From Ignavibacteriales bacterium (GTDB taxonomy: Bacteria; Bacteroidota; Ignavibacteria; Ignavibacteriales; Melioribacteraceae), in assembly GCA_021740915.1 (NCBI GenBank), contig JAIOYW010000001.1:310001-374000 (forward strand): a stretch of DNA of 64,000 nt, given 5' to 3'. The notes beneath the pieces are model-generated. The model saw only the letters and a program-made list of their open reading frames with translations, did not search any database and was not told the origin of the DNA. How positions within the stretch are numbered: the stretch's first letter is position 1; each line of letters starts with the position of its first letter. The position numbers and the translations under genes are program-made. This document shows positions 17,944 through 27,082 of this stretch, piece by piece.

Positions 17944-19593
17944 TTACCTCCTTAAAATTATTTCCTTAAATTCCTCAAAAGATAAACAATTAATAACTTC
18001 TGCTGATTGCAGTCCGGCTTTTTTGGCGATATCAATACCCCACCGGATATCTCTAATTCCCTTAATACTGTGTGCATCTGGATTTATTGCATGTCTGACC
18101 CCAATTTCCCGTGAATAGAATATATTTTTCCAGGCGAGATCTAATCTATGAGGATTTGAATTAATTTCAATAGCAACATCATTGGCTTTGCAGGCTTCAA
18201 GTATTTTTTTTACGTTCAGAGCGTACCCCTGTCTCGAGAGAAGGAGACGGCCGGTAGGATGACCTATTAATTTAGTATAGGGATTCTCAATTGCCTTAAT
18301 AATCCGTGCAGTCATCTCATCCTCTGTAAGAGAAAATATTGAATGCACCGAAGCAACGATAAAATCGAATTCTCGTAAAATAGATTCATCATAATCCAGC
18401 GAACCGTCTTTTAATATATCGCTCTCTATTCCATGCAAAATATAGGGTCCATTAATACGGTTGAGTTTTTTTATCTCCTCTTTTTGAATCAACAGTCTGT
18501 CTTCAGTCAATCCATTGGCATAAAATGCTGACTTCGAATGGTCGCAAACAACGATGTATTCAAAACCCAGTTTCGCTGCCTCTGTCCTCATTTCCAACAG
18601 ACTATTTTCACCGTCTGAATAATGCGTATGAAAATGGATCAGCCCTTTAAACTTTTCAAATTTGAGATCACTTTCCATTCTCAAATTGTCCGGTAAGGAA
18701 AAGTATTCCGTTTCTCTCATCTCAGGAATTATATATGGTATTTTTACGGACTTAAAAAATTCTTCTTCTGTAGAACAATCTGCCACTTTCGTACTGAAAG
18801 CACTAAGAAATTCTGTTGATCCGGTAAGACCAAGAAGTTTTTGTTTGAAAGAATTTTCAGAATCGACAAAATGAATTGTAACCTTAATACTTGAAGTTTT
18901 AATTGTAACGAAATCCTGAAAATCAGAAATCGTCTTTTCTTTTTCATCAGGAAAAACTTCACATATAATATTTTCTTTTTGAGTCGTATAAATTAGAATT
19001 TCGAGATGGCTGATCGTTTCTTTTTTTCGTCGCAGCTCTCCCACCTCAGATATGCTGCTGTACGAATCAATATTAAGAAGGATTGATTTGTATTTCTCAA
19101 ATAAAGATGTTGCCCTGTGAAGATGAATGCTGTTTCTGTTTTTTGTTAATTCTTCAATCTCATGAAGAATTTTTTGTTCAATTTTTTCACCAAAACCCTT
19201 TAAATCTTTTACTTTTTGATTTATACAGGCTTCTTCAAGTGAGGAAATATCTTCGATACCAAGATGATCGCAAAGTGCACGGACTTTTTTCACGCCTAAT
19301 CCCCTGATCTCCATGATCTCCCTTATTCCGGCAGGCACTTCATTTCTAAGTAGCTCGAGTTCACTTACTAATCCTGATGAGTTATACTCTTCGATAAATG
19401 ACCTTATACCTTTTCCTATTCCCTTTACGGAAAACAAGTTGCCGGTTATTAATGCATCCTCAAAGTCTCCTTCAAATCTTCTTATGGATAAGGCGCCATT
19501 CCTGAATGCATTAATTTTAAATATATTCTCGCCCTTAAATTCCAGAAGATCGGCAAATTCTTCGAGCAGATTAATTATTTCCTTTTTAGTCAA
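17944..19593 (-). CDS. PolX-like protein: HhH domain, degenerate family X polymerase domain, intact PHP domain
   Basis: The 549 residues follow the bacterial PolX layout. Residues 1-80 are the 8-kDa domain with helix-hairpin-helix VKGIGKGI, with further HhH motifs IRGLGVKKVRAL (96-107) and LKGFGEKIEQ (131-140). The palm region is recognisable from GELRRKKETI (185-194), but the family's GDxD catalytic pair is replaced by SHLE (195-198), and the third Asp region reads KVTIHF (237-242). The C-terminal PHP phosphoesterase keeps its metal ligands: HFHTHYSDG (320-328), CDHS, HGIESD, SVHS (415-418), GHPTGR and PDAHS (505-509). I infer loss of polymerase activity with retained 3'-5' exonuclease or phosphatase activity. 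The start is a TTG, 5 bases after the PAP2-like gene. Confidence 0.85.
   Translation of the reverse strand: MTKKEIINLLEEFADLLEFKGENIFKINAFRNGALSIRRFEGDFEDALITGNLFSVKGIGKGIRSFIEEYNSSGLVSELELLRNEVPAGIREIMEIRGLGVKKVRALCDHLGIEDISSLEEACINQKVKDLKGFGEKIEQKILHEIEELTKNRNSIHLHRATSLFEKYKSILLNIDSYSSISEVGELRRKKETISHLEILIYTTQKENIICEVFPDEKEKTISDFQDFVTIKTSSIKVTIHFVDSENSFKQKLLGLTGSTEFLSAFSTKVADCSTEEEFFKSVKIPYIIPEMRETEYFSLPDNLRMESDLKFEKFKGLIHFHTHYSDGENSLLEMRTEAAKLGFEYIVVCDHSKSAFYANGLTEDRLLIQKEEIKKLNRINGPYILHGIESDILKDGSLDYDESILREFDFIVASVHSIFSLTEDEMTARIIKAIENPYTKLIGHPTGRLLLSRQGYALNVKKILEACKANDVAIEINSNPHRLDLAWKNIFYSREIGVRHAINPDAHSIKGIRDIRWGIDIAKKAGLQSAEVINCLSFEEFKEIILRR
17947..17953 (-). promoter_or_regulatory. 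strong Shine-Dalgarno for apt that fixes its TTG start
   Basis: The minus strand reads AAGGAGG ending seven bases before TTG at 17939, within the last codons of the upstream gene. No in-frame ATG lies nearby, so TTG is very likely the true start. Confidence 0.8.
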
Positions 19594-19598
19594 CTTTT

Positions 19599-20189
19599 TT
19601 ACTCGAGTATTTTAAGTATAATGAATGAAACAATATTTCCAAGTGCACCGCCTGCCAATATCTGCGAAAATGTATGTTTTTTTAATTCAAGACGGGACCA
19701 ACCCACAATTGTAAAAATAAGAATTCCAGGAATAATAAATGAAGAATTCAGATAAGCCAGAACAGTGATCGGAGAACTTAGGCCAAGAGCATGTGCACTT
19801 ATTTTCCAGAATCTGTTAATTAAAAGGATAAATAGACTATTGAAAAAATATATTACCCAAATACTAAGCACAAGACCGCTGAACCCAAGAAGATAGGTCA
19901 CTATACCGCCAAAAATAGAAATCAGAATTCCTGCGGTATAAGGCATTGTTCTTTCTTCTTTGATCGTTGCATCCCGATCAGATACAATCCCCTTTCTTCT
20001 GAGCAATATAAAGTACATCAGAGGTAAAAGGAAACCGAGAAAAAAACCAGATAAAATTAAGAGTAATCTATCATTATGATCCAGCTGAATCAAAAACGAA
20101 AGAAAAAGAAATAATAAAAAAGTATTGACTGGAGGAACAAATAAATCGGATAGCCCGCGCGCTAATAGATATTTTTTACTGCTTTTCAT
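19599..20189 (-). CDS. PAP2-family-like membrane protein
   Basis: The roughly 196-residue protein has about five hydrophobic helices and PAP2-like motifs: KEERTMPY (motif 1), SAHALG (motif 2) and SRLELKKHTFSQILAG (motif 3, with Arg and His). PAP2 proteins dephosphorylate lipid phosphates such as phosphatidic acid or undecaprenyl pyrophosphate at the membrane. Motifs 1 and 2 deviate from the strict consensus (TMPY for RP, SAH for SGH), so activity is uncertain. I chose the ATG that overlaps the dusB stop as ATGA; an in-frame TTG two codons earlier is possible. Confidence 0.7.
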   Translation of the reverse strand: MKSSKKYLLARGLSDLFVPPVNTFLLFLFLSFLIQLDHNDRLLLILSGFFLGFLLPLMYFILLRRKGIVSDRDATIKEERTMPYTAGILISIFGGIVTYLLGFSGLVLSIWVIYFFNSLFILLINRFWKISAHALGLSSPITVLAYLNSSFIIPGILIFTIVGWSRLELKKHTFSQILAGGALGNIVSFIILKILE

Positions 20190-21256
20190 TCGCAAATTCT
20201 GTTATTATCTGAATCACATACAATATTTTTGATATTGTCACGATTCGAGTCATTCGATATTTCATTTCCATGTTTTTTGAGTTCCTCCCGAAAACGGTTT
20301 AAACAATCTTCAACTCCTGAATACTCAATATATTGCATTATTTCCTGCCGATATTTTGAAGCATTGTAAAGCCCTCTAAGATATCCTGAATAGTACTTTC
20401 TGAAAGGAATTACTGCGCTTTTCTCAGTCTCACTAAGTTCAATTGAGTAACGCAAATGTCTAAGTATCGTATCGAATCTCTCATCCAGTGATTCTACTGT
20501 GATTCCCTTTCCATGGCTTATTTTTTCTTTTAATACCTTAAAAATTCTCGGATTTCCTATTGCGCCTCTTGCTATCATAACACCATCAGCGCCTGTTTCT
20601 CTAAAAGCTTTTATTCCATCTTCAGCTTCAAATATTCCTCCATTTAGGACTATTGGGATTCCCACTTTTTCTTTAACGCGCGGGATCCATGACCAATCCG
20701 GATCGCCATTATGTGCGTCACTCCTTGTCCTGCAATGGATTGTTAGCGCTTTCGCACCTGCATCTTCTATCCTTTGCGCTACCTCAATAATTTTGATGTC
20801 ATCTTTATCCCACCCTAATCTGGTTTTTACAGTAACTGGAATATTTACGGTTTTCACAATACTTTCTACCATTTTCTGCATATAGGGCAGATCTTTTAAC
20901 AATCCTGCGCCTGCGCCTCTACAGACAACATTTTTCACCCAGCATCCGGCGTTTATATCAATTATTTCTGGTTCCTGCTTCTCGGCAATTCTGGCCGCAT
21001 CGATCATTCGGTCAAGAAAAGCTCCGTAAATCTGGATTCCGACAGGTCTTTCTTCATCGGTAATAATAAGTTTCTTTGCGGTCTTCTTATTATTGCGAGT
21101 CAATCCATCCGCATTAACGAACTCTGTATAAACAACATCAGCGCCATATTCTTTACATATCCGCCGAAACGCAATATTTGTGATATCCTCCATAGGCGCT
21201 AAAAGCAAAGCATTTTCAATATCAATCCTTCCGACTTTGAAACGTCCGTCCATCAT
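20186..21256 (-). CDS. dusB: tRNA-dihydrouridine synthase
   Basis: The 356-residue TIM-barrel FMN enzyme starts APMEDITNIAFRRICKEYGAD, as Dus proteins do, and has NGGIFEAEDG and GVMIARGAIGNP near the phosphate-binding end. It reduces uridines in tRNA loops to dihydrouridine with NADPH. The catalytic Cys is in INAGCWVKNVV, where most DusB proteins have GCP; Trp at this position may be a lineage variant. After the core there is a tail of about 28 residues rich in Asn and Asp (HGNEISNDSNRDN onward). The start overlaps the MFS gene stop by four bases (ATGA), indicating coupled translation. Confidence 0.92.
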   Translation of the reverse strand: MMDGRFKVGRIDIENALLLAPMEDITNIAFRRICKEYGADVVYTEFVNADGLTRNNKKTAKKLIITDEERPVGIQIYGAFLDRMIDAARIAEKQEPEIIDINAGCWVKNVVCRGAGAGLLKDLPYMQKMVESIVKTVNIPVTVKTRLGWDKDDIKIIEVAQRIEDAGAKALTIHCRTRSDAHNGDPDWSWIPRVKEKVGIPIVLNGGIFEAEDGIKAFRETGADGVMIARGAIGNPRIFKVLKEKISHGKGITVESLDERFDTILRHLRYSIELSETEKSAVIPFRKYYSGYLRGLYNASKYRQEIMQYIEYSGVEDCLNRFREELKKHGNEISNDSNRDNIKNIVCDSDNNRICE

Positions 21257-22449
21257 ATTGCATCTCCGTGTTTGATATACTTCTTAAATACTGAGGTGAT
21301 CAGCAGAAAAGTAATAAGAGTAGTAAAAGCACCTGTGAGGAACGGGAACTGATATCCGAGAAAATCATATGAGAAGCCACCCCAAAGTGGACCGAGAACT
21401 CTGCCGAGAGAGGCGAGAGACTGATTCACCCCAAGGATTGATCCCTGTTCATTTTCGGGAGAAAACTTTGAGACCAGACTTAAAACCGTAGGCTGCAAAA
21501 TGCCGGTACCAACCGCTAAAATGATCGTAACAATTGCGAGTCCTGTGATTGTACCACCATACGGAAGCAAACTCAGACCAATGATCATTAAAATCATACC
21601 ATATCTAACTAATGTCATGTCCGAAAATTTTTCTGAAAGTTTCCGTATCAAACCTCCCTGAACAATTGCACCTATCAGTCCGATAATTCCATACATATAC
21701 CCCGTCTGCTGGTCATTTAGATGATATACCTTTAACGTAAGTAATGCAAATGTTCCGTAAATATTCGCCATTGAGAAAACAATTATAAAAAATAATGTCA
21801 CAAACAATCCAAGAGGCATTCTCGAAAGAACTTTCGCGGTGTAGTTAAAATCGATAAGTTTTATAGAAATTTTGGTTTGGTCTTTTTTCTCTTTTAAGGA
21901 TTCCGGCAGAAAAAAGTAGGCGAAAATAAAAGCGATGAATGAAAAGCCTGCCGCAGCAAAACCGGCAATTTCATAACCAAATGTCGATAGGTATCCCCCT
22001 ATCAAAGGACCAAATAAAAAGCCGAGACCAAATGCAGCCCCAATCAGTCCCATTCCTTTAGCTCTCTCATGAGGAGCCGTAATATCTGCGATATAGGCTT
22101 GTGCCGCACCAATATTACTGCCACCAAAACCGGCGATTATCCTTGAAATAAGAAGGAGAAAGAAAGTCGTAGAGAACGAGAATATTATATATGACATTGA
22201 TGTCAGAAACAAAGAATATAATATTACAGGTCTCCTGCCATACTTATCTGATATCTTACCGAAGATTGGATTAAAAAGAAATTGTAAAAGCGAATAAACT
22301 GCTATAACAATTCCAATTGAAAAATCAGAGATGCCAAGAATTTTGCTGGAGAAGGATGGCAGAATGGGAATTAAAATTCCAAATCCCATTAAATCTATAA
22401 ATATTGTAGAAAAGATTATGCCTAAAGCGGGCTTTTTCAAATAGTTCAT
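21253..22449 (-). CDS. MFS transporter, DHA1/TetA-like
   Basis: About 398 residues with 12 hydrophobic segments. The loop 2-3 signature GKISDKYGRRPVILYS and the motif C-like GAAFGLGFLFGPLIGG (TM5) point to the drug:H+ antiporter-1 group that includes TetA. Such carriers export small molecules using the proton gradient; the substrate is unknown and a resistance role should not be assumed. The frame also opens with a TTG three codons upstream (22458); neither start has a clear ribosome-binding site. It is translationally coupled to dusB. Confidence 0.88.
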   Translation of the reverse strand: MNYLKKPALGIIFSTIFIDLMGFGILIPILPSFSSKILGISDFSIGIVIAVYSLLQFLFNPIFGKISDKYGRRPVILYSLFLTSMSYIIFSFSTTFFLLLISRIIAGFGGSNIGAAQAYIADITAPHERAKGMGLIGAAFGLGFLFGPLIGGYLSTFGYEIAGFAAAGFSFIAFIFAYFFLPESLKEKKDQTKISIKLIDFNYTAKVLSRMPLGLFVTLFFIIVFSMANIYGTFALLTLKVYHLNDQQTGYMYGIIGLIGAIVQGGLIRKLSEKFSDMTLVRYGMILMIIGLSLLPYGGTITGLAIVTIILAVGTGILQPTVLSLVSKFSPENEQGSILGVNQSLASLGRVLGPLWGGFSYDFLGYQFPFLTGAFTTLITFLLITSVFKKYIKHGDAI

Positions 22450-22498
22450 CCATTTCAAATCAATTTAAACTTTAAATATAAAAATAGTACCTCAGGTA

Positions 22499-23656
22499 TT
22501 AAAATACATAGAGGAAAGGAATCGGTTGGATGGTTGTTTCTTTTATCTTAACAAAATCATTGGACTTATTCAATTCTAAAAAGTCAAAATAACTTTCTCT
22601 TAATCTCTCCCGCTGGGAAGCCGTAAAATAATCCGGGAAAAAATTCTGAGAAGCAATTACGGATGGGAAAATAATATACTCAAAGCTGGATTCGACATTG
22701 CCCTTGAACACCCAGGTCGGCACTACCTCTGCCTCTTCCAGAATGATAACTTCTTTCTTACCGGGACTCAGAGACAGATTTAATATGCAGCCTGCATCAG
22801 AATATCTCCACTGCTGATTTGATACAAAATTACCAAGAGACCAGGCGACGAAAACACTATCTTTGTTTTTGTTCTTCCTGATAAATGAAAAAGGCTGCAA
22901 AACGTGAGGATGGCTGCCTATTATGAGGTCGGCGCCATATGATACTATTCTTTCGCCCATATTTTTCTGAAACTTGTCCGCATATCTTTGATACTCGATA
23001 CCCCAGTGGACAAAAACAATTACAAATTCAGAACCTCTTATTTTTGCAGATTCGATATCCTTTTTAATTAGAAGAGTATCAATCTGGTTAATGACATAAC
23101 TCTCAGATTCTGGAAGATAATTGCCGTTAATCCCGTAAGTATAAGACAAGAGCGAAAACTTTTTCCCCTTTATTTCAAAAATTCTGACACTATCCCTGTC
23201 ATGTAAATCCCTGAAGGTGCCTGAATACTGCAAACCTCTTTCTTTGATTTTTTCAATCGTACGTTTGAGGCCTTTTACGCCCTGATCTAAAGCATGATTG
23301 TTGGCTGTCACAAGAAGATCAAAACCGCTGGATTTCAGGGCATCCAGATATGAATCCGGAGTATTAAATAATGGGTAACCAGAATACCTGCGACTCGGGC
23401 CTCCTGTCACTGTTTCAAGATTTCCAACGACAAAATCGCTCTCCAGCAGATATGGTTTGACATATTTAAAGACAGGATCAAAATTGTATGTCCCATCAGG
23501 ATTTTCTGCGGCTTTTAATTGCGGAGTATGACACATCAGATCGCCAACAAATGAGATCCTGATCTCAGAGCTGTCCGGAACTATCGCCCGGGCAGCAATT
23601 ATTCCTACAAATACGAAGAGAGTAGTGAGAAATCTAAATACTGTCTGAAAAATCAA
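22499..23656 (-). CDS. CapA-family protein (PGA_cap metallophosphoesterase-like)
   Basis: The 385-residue protein has an N-terminal signal segment (VFRFLTTLFVFVGIIAARA) and the CapA fold motifs RISFVGDLMCHTPQ, VGNLETVTGG, TANNHALDQG, FVHWGIEYQ and GADLIIGSHPHVLQPF. The family was named for poly-gamma-glutamate capsule synthesis, but many members are of unknown role and have a calcineurin-like metal site. The start is a TTG that overlaps the TGA of the upstream Fe-S oxidoreductase gene (TTGA). No capBC genes are nearby, so capsule synthesis is not supported. Confidence 0.85.
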   Translation of the reverse strand: MIFQTVFRFLTTLFVFVGIIAARAIVPDSSEIRISFVGDLMCHTPQLKAAENPDGTYNFDPVFKYVKPYLLESDFVVGNLETVTGGPSRRYSGYPLFNTPDSYLDALKSSGFDLLVTANNHALDQGVKGLKRTIEKIKERGLQYSGTFRDLHDRDSVRIFEIKGKKFSLLSYTYGINGNYLPESESYVINQIDTLLIKKDIESAKIRGSEFVIVFVHWGIEYQRYADKFQKNMGERIVSYGADLIIGSHPHVLQPFSFIRKNKNKDSVFVAWSLGNFVSNQQWRYSDAGCILNLSLSPGKKEVIILEEAEVVPTWVFKGNVESSFEYIIFPSVIASQNFFPDYFTASQRERLRESYFDFLELNKSNDFVKIKETTIQPIPFLYVF

Positions 23657-25647
23657 ATGAGCTTTTCAGAAACAATTTCTGCAATGTCTTTTACTTTAAC
23701 TGAATCATTTTTATCGAAAGCTTTAACTCCATCACTCAGCATTGTCATACAAAATGGACATGCGGAAGCAATAGTATCCGGATTCAGTTTGAGAGCCTCT
23801 TCTGTCCTGTTTTCATTGATCCTTGTGCCTTGATTTTCTTCAAGGAACATTCTTCCGCCTCCTGCACCGCAGCAAAATCCCTTATCTTTGCTTCTATCCA
23901 TCTCAACAATATCCATATTTTTTATGGATTCAAGCGGTTTACGGGGATCATCGTAAATATTATTATATCTTCCAAGGTAACAAGAATCGTGATATGTCAC
24001 TCGAGTAACTTTTTCTGCATCCTTTAATTTTATTTTACCATCTGATATCAGATGGTTTATCATTTCGGTATGATGAATTACCTCAAAATTACCGCCGAAT
24101 TGAGGATACTCATTCTTCAGAGTGTTATAACAGTGAGGACACCCGGTTACTATTTTTTTAACTCCATACCCATTTAATGTCTCAATATTTTCCATCATCA
24201 TGGTCTGGGCTAAGTATTCATTACCAAGCCTTCTGGCAGTATCGCCATTGCATTTTTCTTCGGTCCCTAAAATCCTGAAATCGATACCGCCTTTATTCAT
24301 AATATCGACAAAAGCTCTTGAAACTTTCTGATAACGACTATCAAATGATCCGGCACATCCAACCCAGAATAAATATTCAGTTTCTTTGTCATCTGCCATA
24401 GTTTTTACATCAAGACCCTCAGCCCATGCAGCTCTGTCCTGCCAGTTGAAAGCCCATGGAGAGTAGTTGGTCTCCAGATTCTTGAATACCGGATTTAATT
24501 CAGTTGGAAACTCTGATTCACTGAGTACAAGATATCTCCGCATATCGACAATTGCATCGACATGTTCGATTGTTACCGGACACTCATAAACGCAGGCGTT
24601 GCAGGTTGTGCATGACCATAATTCTTCGGGAGTTATATAGTTATGCAATAAGGTTTTTTCAAGAACTTCCTGATTTTCGAGATTGCCAATCAGAACAGGC
24701 GCCTTCTCTTCAGTCCGGTGTCTGATATCAACAATAATCTTCCTGGGCGAAAGAACTTTCCCAGTATTAGCGGCTGGACAGACAGAAGCGCACCTGCCGC
24801 ACTCAGTACATGCAAATCCATCAAGCATCTGTTTCCAGGTCAAATGATCTGTGTCAGCAGCTCCATAAAACTCTAACGACTCATCTTCAAGATTTATTGG
24901 TCGCAAAGCATATTTGTTCTCACCTGTTTTGGAGAAAAATACATTTGGTAACGAAGTAATTACATGAAAGTGCTTCGAATACGGAAGAAAATTCATAAAT
25001 GCGAAAATCAGTAAAATATGTCCCCACCAAAAAACATCGAACCAGAAAAATCCGTTAACAGGATTTGAGCCAAAAAATATTGGGCTTATCAAAGCTGTAA
25101 CGGGACGGAGTTCATAATCTGAAAGCAAAAACATATTTTTGGCAACGTGAGCAGCATTCTGTCCGTACATTGAGAGTACAACAAAGAGAATCATTACAAG
25201 AATCACCGTAGCATCTCGCCTTCCAGCATCATTTGTCTGTAGTCTGGGGACTCTGATTATATATCGTCTGTATAAAGCATATAAAACCGAAGCGATAACA
25301 AGCAGACCAAAAATATCCTGTGTTAAAGTGATCAGCGAGTATAATGGTCCGAGAAATTCAAAAGTAAATTCCGAATTAAAACCCTGTATCAAAGCCTCTA
25401 AGACAGCAAACAGGAACAGGAGAAATCCCCAGAAAATTAAAACATGGACGATTCCGGCAACCTTATCCCGAAGTATCTTCGATTGTCCTATTCCAATTTT
25501 CAAAACATTTAAGATTCTTAGGGGTATATCTGAAAATCTATTATCTTCTTTACCGGTTTTCAGATATGAAATTATCCTTCTTAAATTGTAGGTTAATAAT
25601 CCTATTGCGGATAGAAAGACTATTAGGAATACAAGGGTTCTTATCAT
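23653..25647 (-). CDS. membrane Fe-S oxidoreductase with NarI-like N-terminus and two CCG domains (EMO-like)
   Basis: The 664-residue protein has an N-terminal membrane domain (about residues 1-240, six or seven helices with His residues suited to haem b), then a ferredoxin domain with CTECGRCASVCP from Cys280 and CTTCNACVYECP, then two cysteine-rich CCG modules (CPHCYNTLKNEYP and CCGAGGGRMF). This is the architecture of the membrane Fe-S oxidoreductases that pass electrons from electron-transfer flavoprotein to menaquinone (EMO-type) and is related to HdrD and GlpC. Acyl-CoA dehydrogenase genes at 27258 and 61081 make ETF a sensible donor, but etfAB are not in the window. A good AGG ribosome-binding site precedes the ATG. 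Confidence 0.85.
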   Translation of the reverse strand: MIRTLVFLIVFLSAIGLLTYNLRRIISYLKTGKEDNRFSDIPLRILNVLKIGIGQSKILRDKVAGIVHVLIFWGFLLFLFAVLEALIQGFNSEFTFEFLGPLYSLITLTQDIFGLLVIASVLYALYRRYIIRVPRLQTNDAGRRDATVILVMILFVVLSMYGQNAAHVAKNMFLLSDYELRPVTALISPIFFGSNPVNGFFWFDVFWWGHILLIFAFMNFLPYSKHFHVITSLPNVFFSKTGENKYALRPINLEDESLEFYGAADTDHLTWKQMLDGFACTECGRCASVCPAANTGKVLSPRKIIVDIRHRTEEKAPVLIGNLENQEVLEKTLLHNYITPEELWSCTTCNACVYECPVTIEHVDAIVDMRRYLVLSESEFPTELNPVFKNLETNYSPWAFNWQDRAAWAEGLDVKTMADDKETEYLFWVGCAGSFDSRYQKVSRAFVDIMNKGGIDFRILGTEEKCNGDTARRLGNEYLAQTMMMENIETLNGYGVKKIVTGCPHCYNTLKNEYPQFGGNFEVIHHTEMINHLISDGKIKLKDAEKVTRVTYHDSCYLGRYNNIYDDPRKPLESIKNMDIVEMDRSKDKGFCCGAGGGRMFLEENQGTRINENRTEEALKLNPDTIASACPFCMTMLSDGVKAFDKNDSVKVKDIAEIVSEKLI

Positions 25648-25656
25648 AGTTTTACC

Positions 25657-26235
25657 TTATATTTTTGGTAAGCGGGGATATTTTTTTGCGAAAGAACTAT
25701 AGATTGCCGCAGCAGCCGATATTTTTAATATGTCGAAGGGAGAAAAAATAATTGCGCCTTTAAACAGAGCATCATAAACTTCCAGCCCCAAAACTGTTGC
25801 CAAATAGAGTGCTCCGCTAAGAACGATAATCGCAGACGCAAGTGTCATTGAAAAAACAACAGAAACAAGTGATTTATTTTTCTCAATAAGGTAACCAGCA
25901 ATAAAAGCAGCAACGGGAAACGCAAGGAGATAGCCTGCCGTGGGTCCCAATATTACCAACATGCCGCCAGAAAAGCCTGCGAAAACTGGTAAGCCTAAAA
26001 AACCTGTTAGGATATAAAGCATTTGTGTATAAGCCGCATTTTTTGATCCAAGAAATGCAGCACTGAGTAGAACTGCCATCGTCTGAAGAGTGAAGGGAGC
26101 AGGGAATGAAGGAATAACCACCTGTGCTGATGCCACAGTTACTAAATAAAAAGAAAGTATCCAAAATATTTCATTTGTCTTTATCCCTGAAACACTGAAT
26201 AAAGATTTTACAGTTGCATTGATTGTTTTATTCAT
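25657..26235 (-). CDS. bioY: biotin transporter BioY (ECF S component)
   Basis: The 192-residue membrane protein has six hydrophobic helices and BioY sequence: VVIPSFPAPFTLQTMAVLL, GAALYLA-like SGALYLATVLG, and the C-terminal LKISAAAAIYSS. It binds biotin in the inner membrane, alone or with an ECF energising module, which is not encoded nearby. Biotin import matches the biotin-dependent acyl-CoA carboxylase beta subunit at 62262-63917. It lies 16 bases after the hydrolase gene and 9 bases before the Fe-S oxidoreductase gene, consistent with an operon. An AGGATAG ribosome-binding site precedes the ATG. Confidence 0.93.
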   Translation of the reverse strand: MNKTINATVKSLFSVSGIKTNEIFWILSFYLVTVASAQVVIPSFPAPFTLQTMAVLLSAAFLGSKNAAYTQMLYILTGFLGLPVFAGFSGGMLVILGPTAGYLLAFPVAAFIAGYLIEKNKSLVSVVFSMTLASAIIVLSGALYLATVLGLEVYDALFKGAIIFSPFDILKISAAAAIYSSFAKKYPRLPKI

Positions 26236-26251
26236 GTATCTATCCTGTTAA

Positions 26252-27082
26252 TTATAATTTACTCTTAAAAAATTGCTCAGTAAATGTAAGAACTTTTAAA
26301 AACTTTTCCGAAATTCCTTCAAAAGGATGGACAATATCAAAAGTGTGTCCGGTTGCCGGGAGTCCAATAAATTCCCTTTGAGCACTTGATGGCGCACTAT
26401 AGAGTTGCTTTCCCTCTTTTACCGGCACGGCAAGATCCTGCTCTCCATGGATGATTAGATAGGGACACTCGATTTTCGAGACCGAATTAATTATGTTTAA
26501 TTCATCCTGCCTCGTTTCAATGATCTCAGTTATATAGTCAGAGGACATTCTAAACACTTGTCCTGTTCGCATATTTTGTACCTCAAAAAATCCATTCTGA
26601 ATCCATTCATCCTTGATCCTTGATGAATATCGATCGAAAGTTGCCACTGAGGCCCAGGTACACAAAGCATGAACTTTCGCATTTTCTGCTGAACATATTA
26701 TTGAGACACCTCCTCCCCGGCTATGCCCGATCAACCCTATTTTTTCTCTGCCGAACTTCCCGAATCTGAATTCACTGGCTAAATTAATCATAATGCCGAG
26801 TTCTTCAACCTCACGTGAAATTGTGTTTCTGGAAAACTTATCAAATTCGGTAAACTCATACGGGTTTTCACCTATACCATTAAGCGAAAAATTAAAAGTC
26901 AGGACTAAATAACCCCTTTCAGCAAAATAGTTACCAACACTTGGAACAAATCCCCAATCTTTAAATCCTTTAAACCCGTGAACATAGATTAAACAACCGG
27001 CTTCTGAAACTCCTGATTCAGAATAGGCAGTTACTCTGATTTTCTCGTTATCGGGTAATTTATACTCAAAATTTTCAATCAT
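26252..27082 (-). CDS. alpha/beta hydrolase of the dienelactone-hydrolase/acyl-peptidase type
   Basis: A cytoplasmic protein of 276 residues without a signal peptide. The oxyanion strand YVHGFKGFKDW is followed by the nucleophile elbow GLIGHSRGGG with Ser121, a late Asp in IHGEQDLAVPV, and the His in ATGHTFDIVHPF, so the Ser-Asp-His triad is complete. Substrate cannot be predicted; the family includes esterases and peptidases. It is the first gene of the long minus-strand run toward apt, so the promoter should lie in the 175-base divergent gap upstream. Confidence 0.85.
   Translation of the reverse strand: MIENFEYKLPDNEKIRVTAYSESGVSEAGCLIYVHGFKGFKDWGFVPSVGNYFAERGYLVLTFNFSLNGIGENPYEFTEFDKFSRNTISREVEELGIMINLASEFRFGKFGREKIGLIGHSRGGGVSIICSAENAKVHALCTWASVATFDRYSSRIKDEWIQNGFFEVQNMRTGQVFRMSSDYITEIIETRQDELNIINSVSKIECPYLIIHGEQDLAVPVKEGKQLYSAPSSAQREFIGLPATGHTFDIVHPFEGISEKFLKVLTFTEQFFKSKL

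Noticed and set aside
22499-23656. Capsule (poly-gamma-glutamate) synthesis locus based on the CapA-like gene
   Set aside because: No capB or capC homologues adjacent, and stand-alone CapA-family proteins are common with unknown function.
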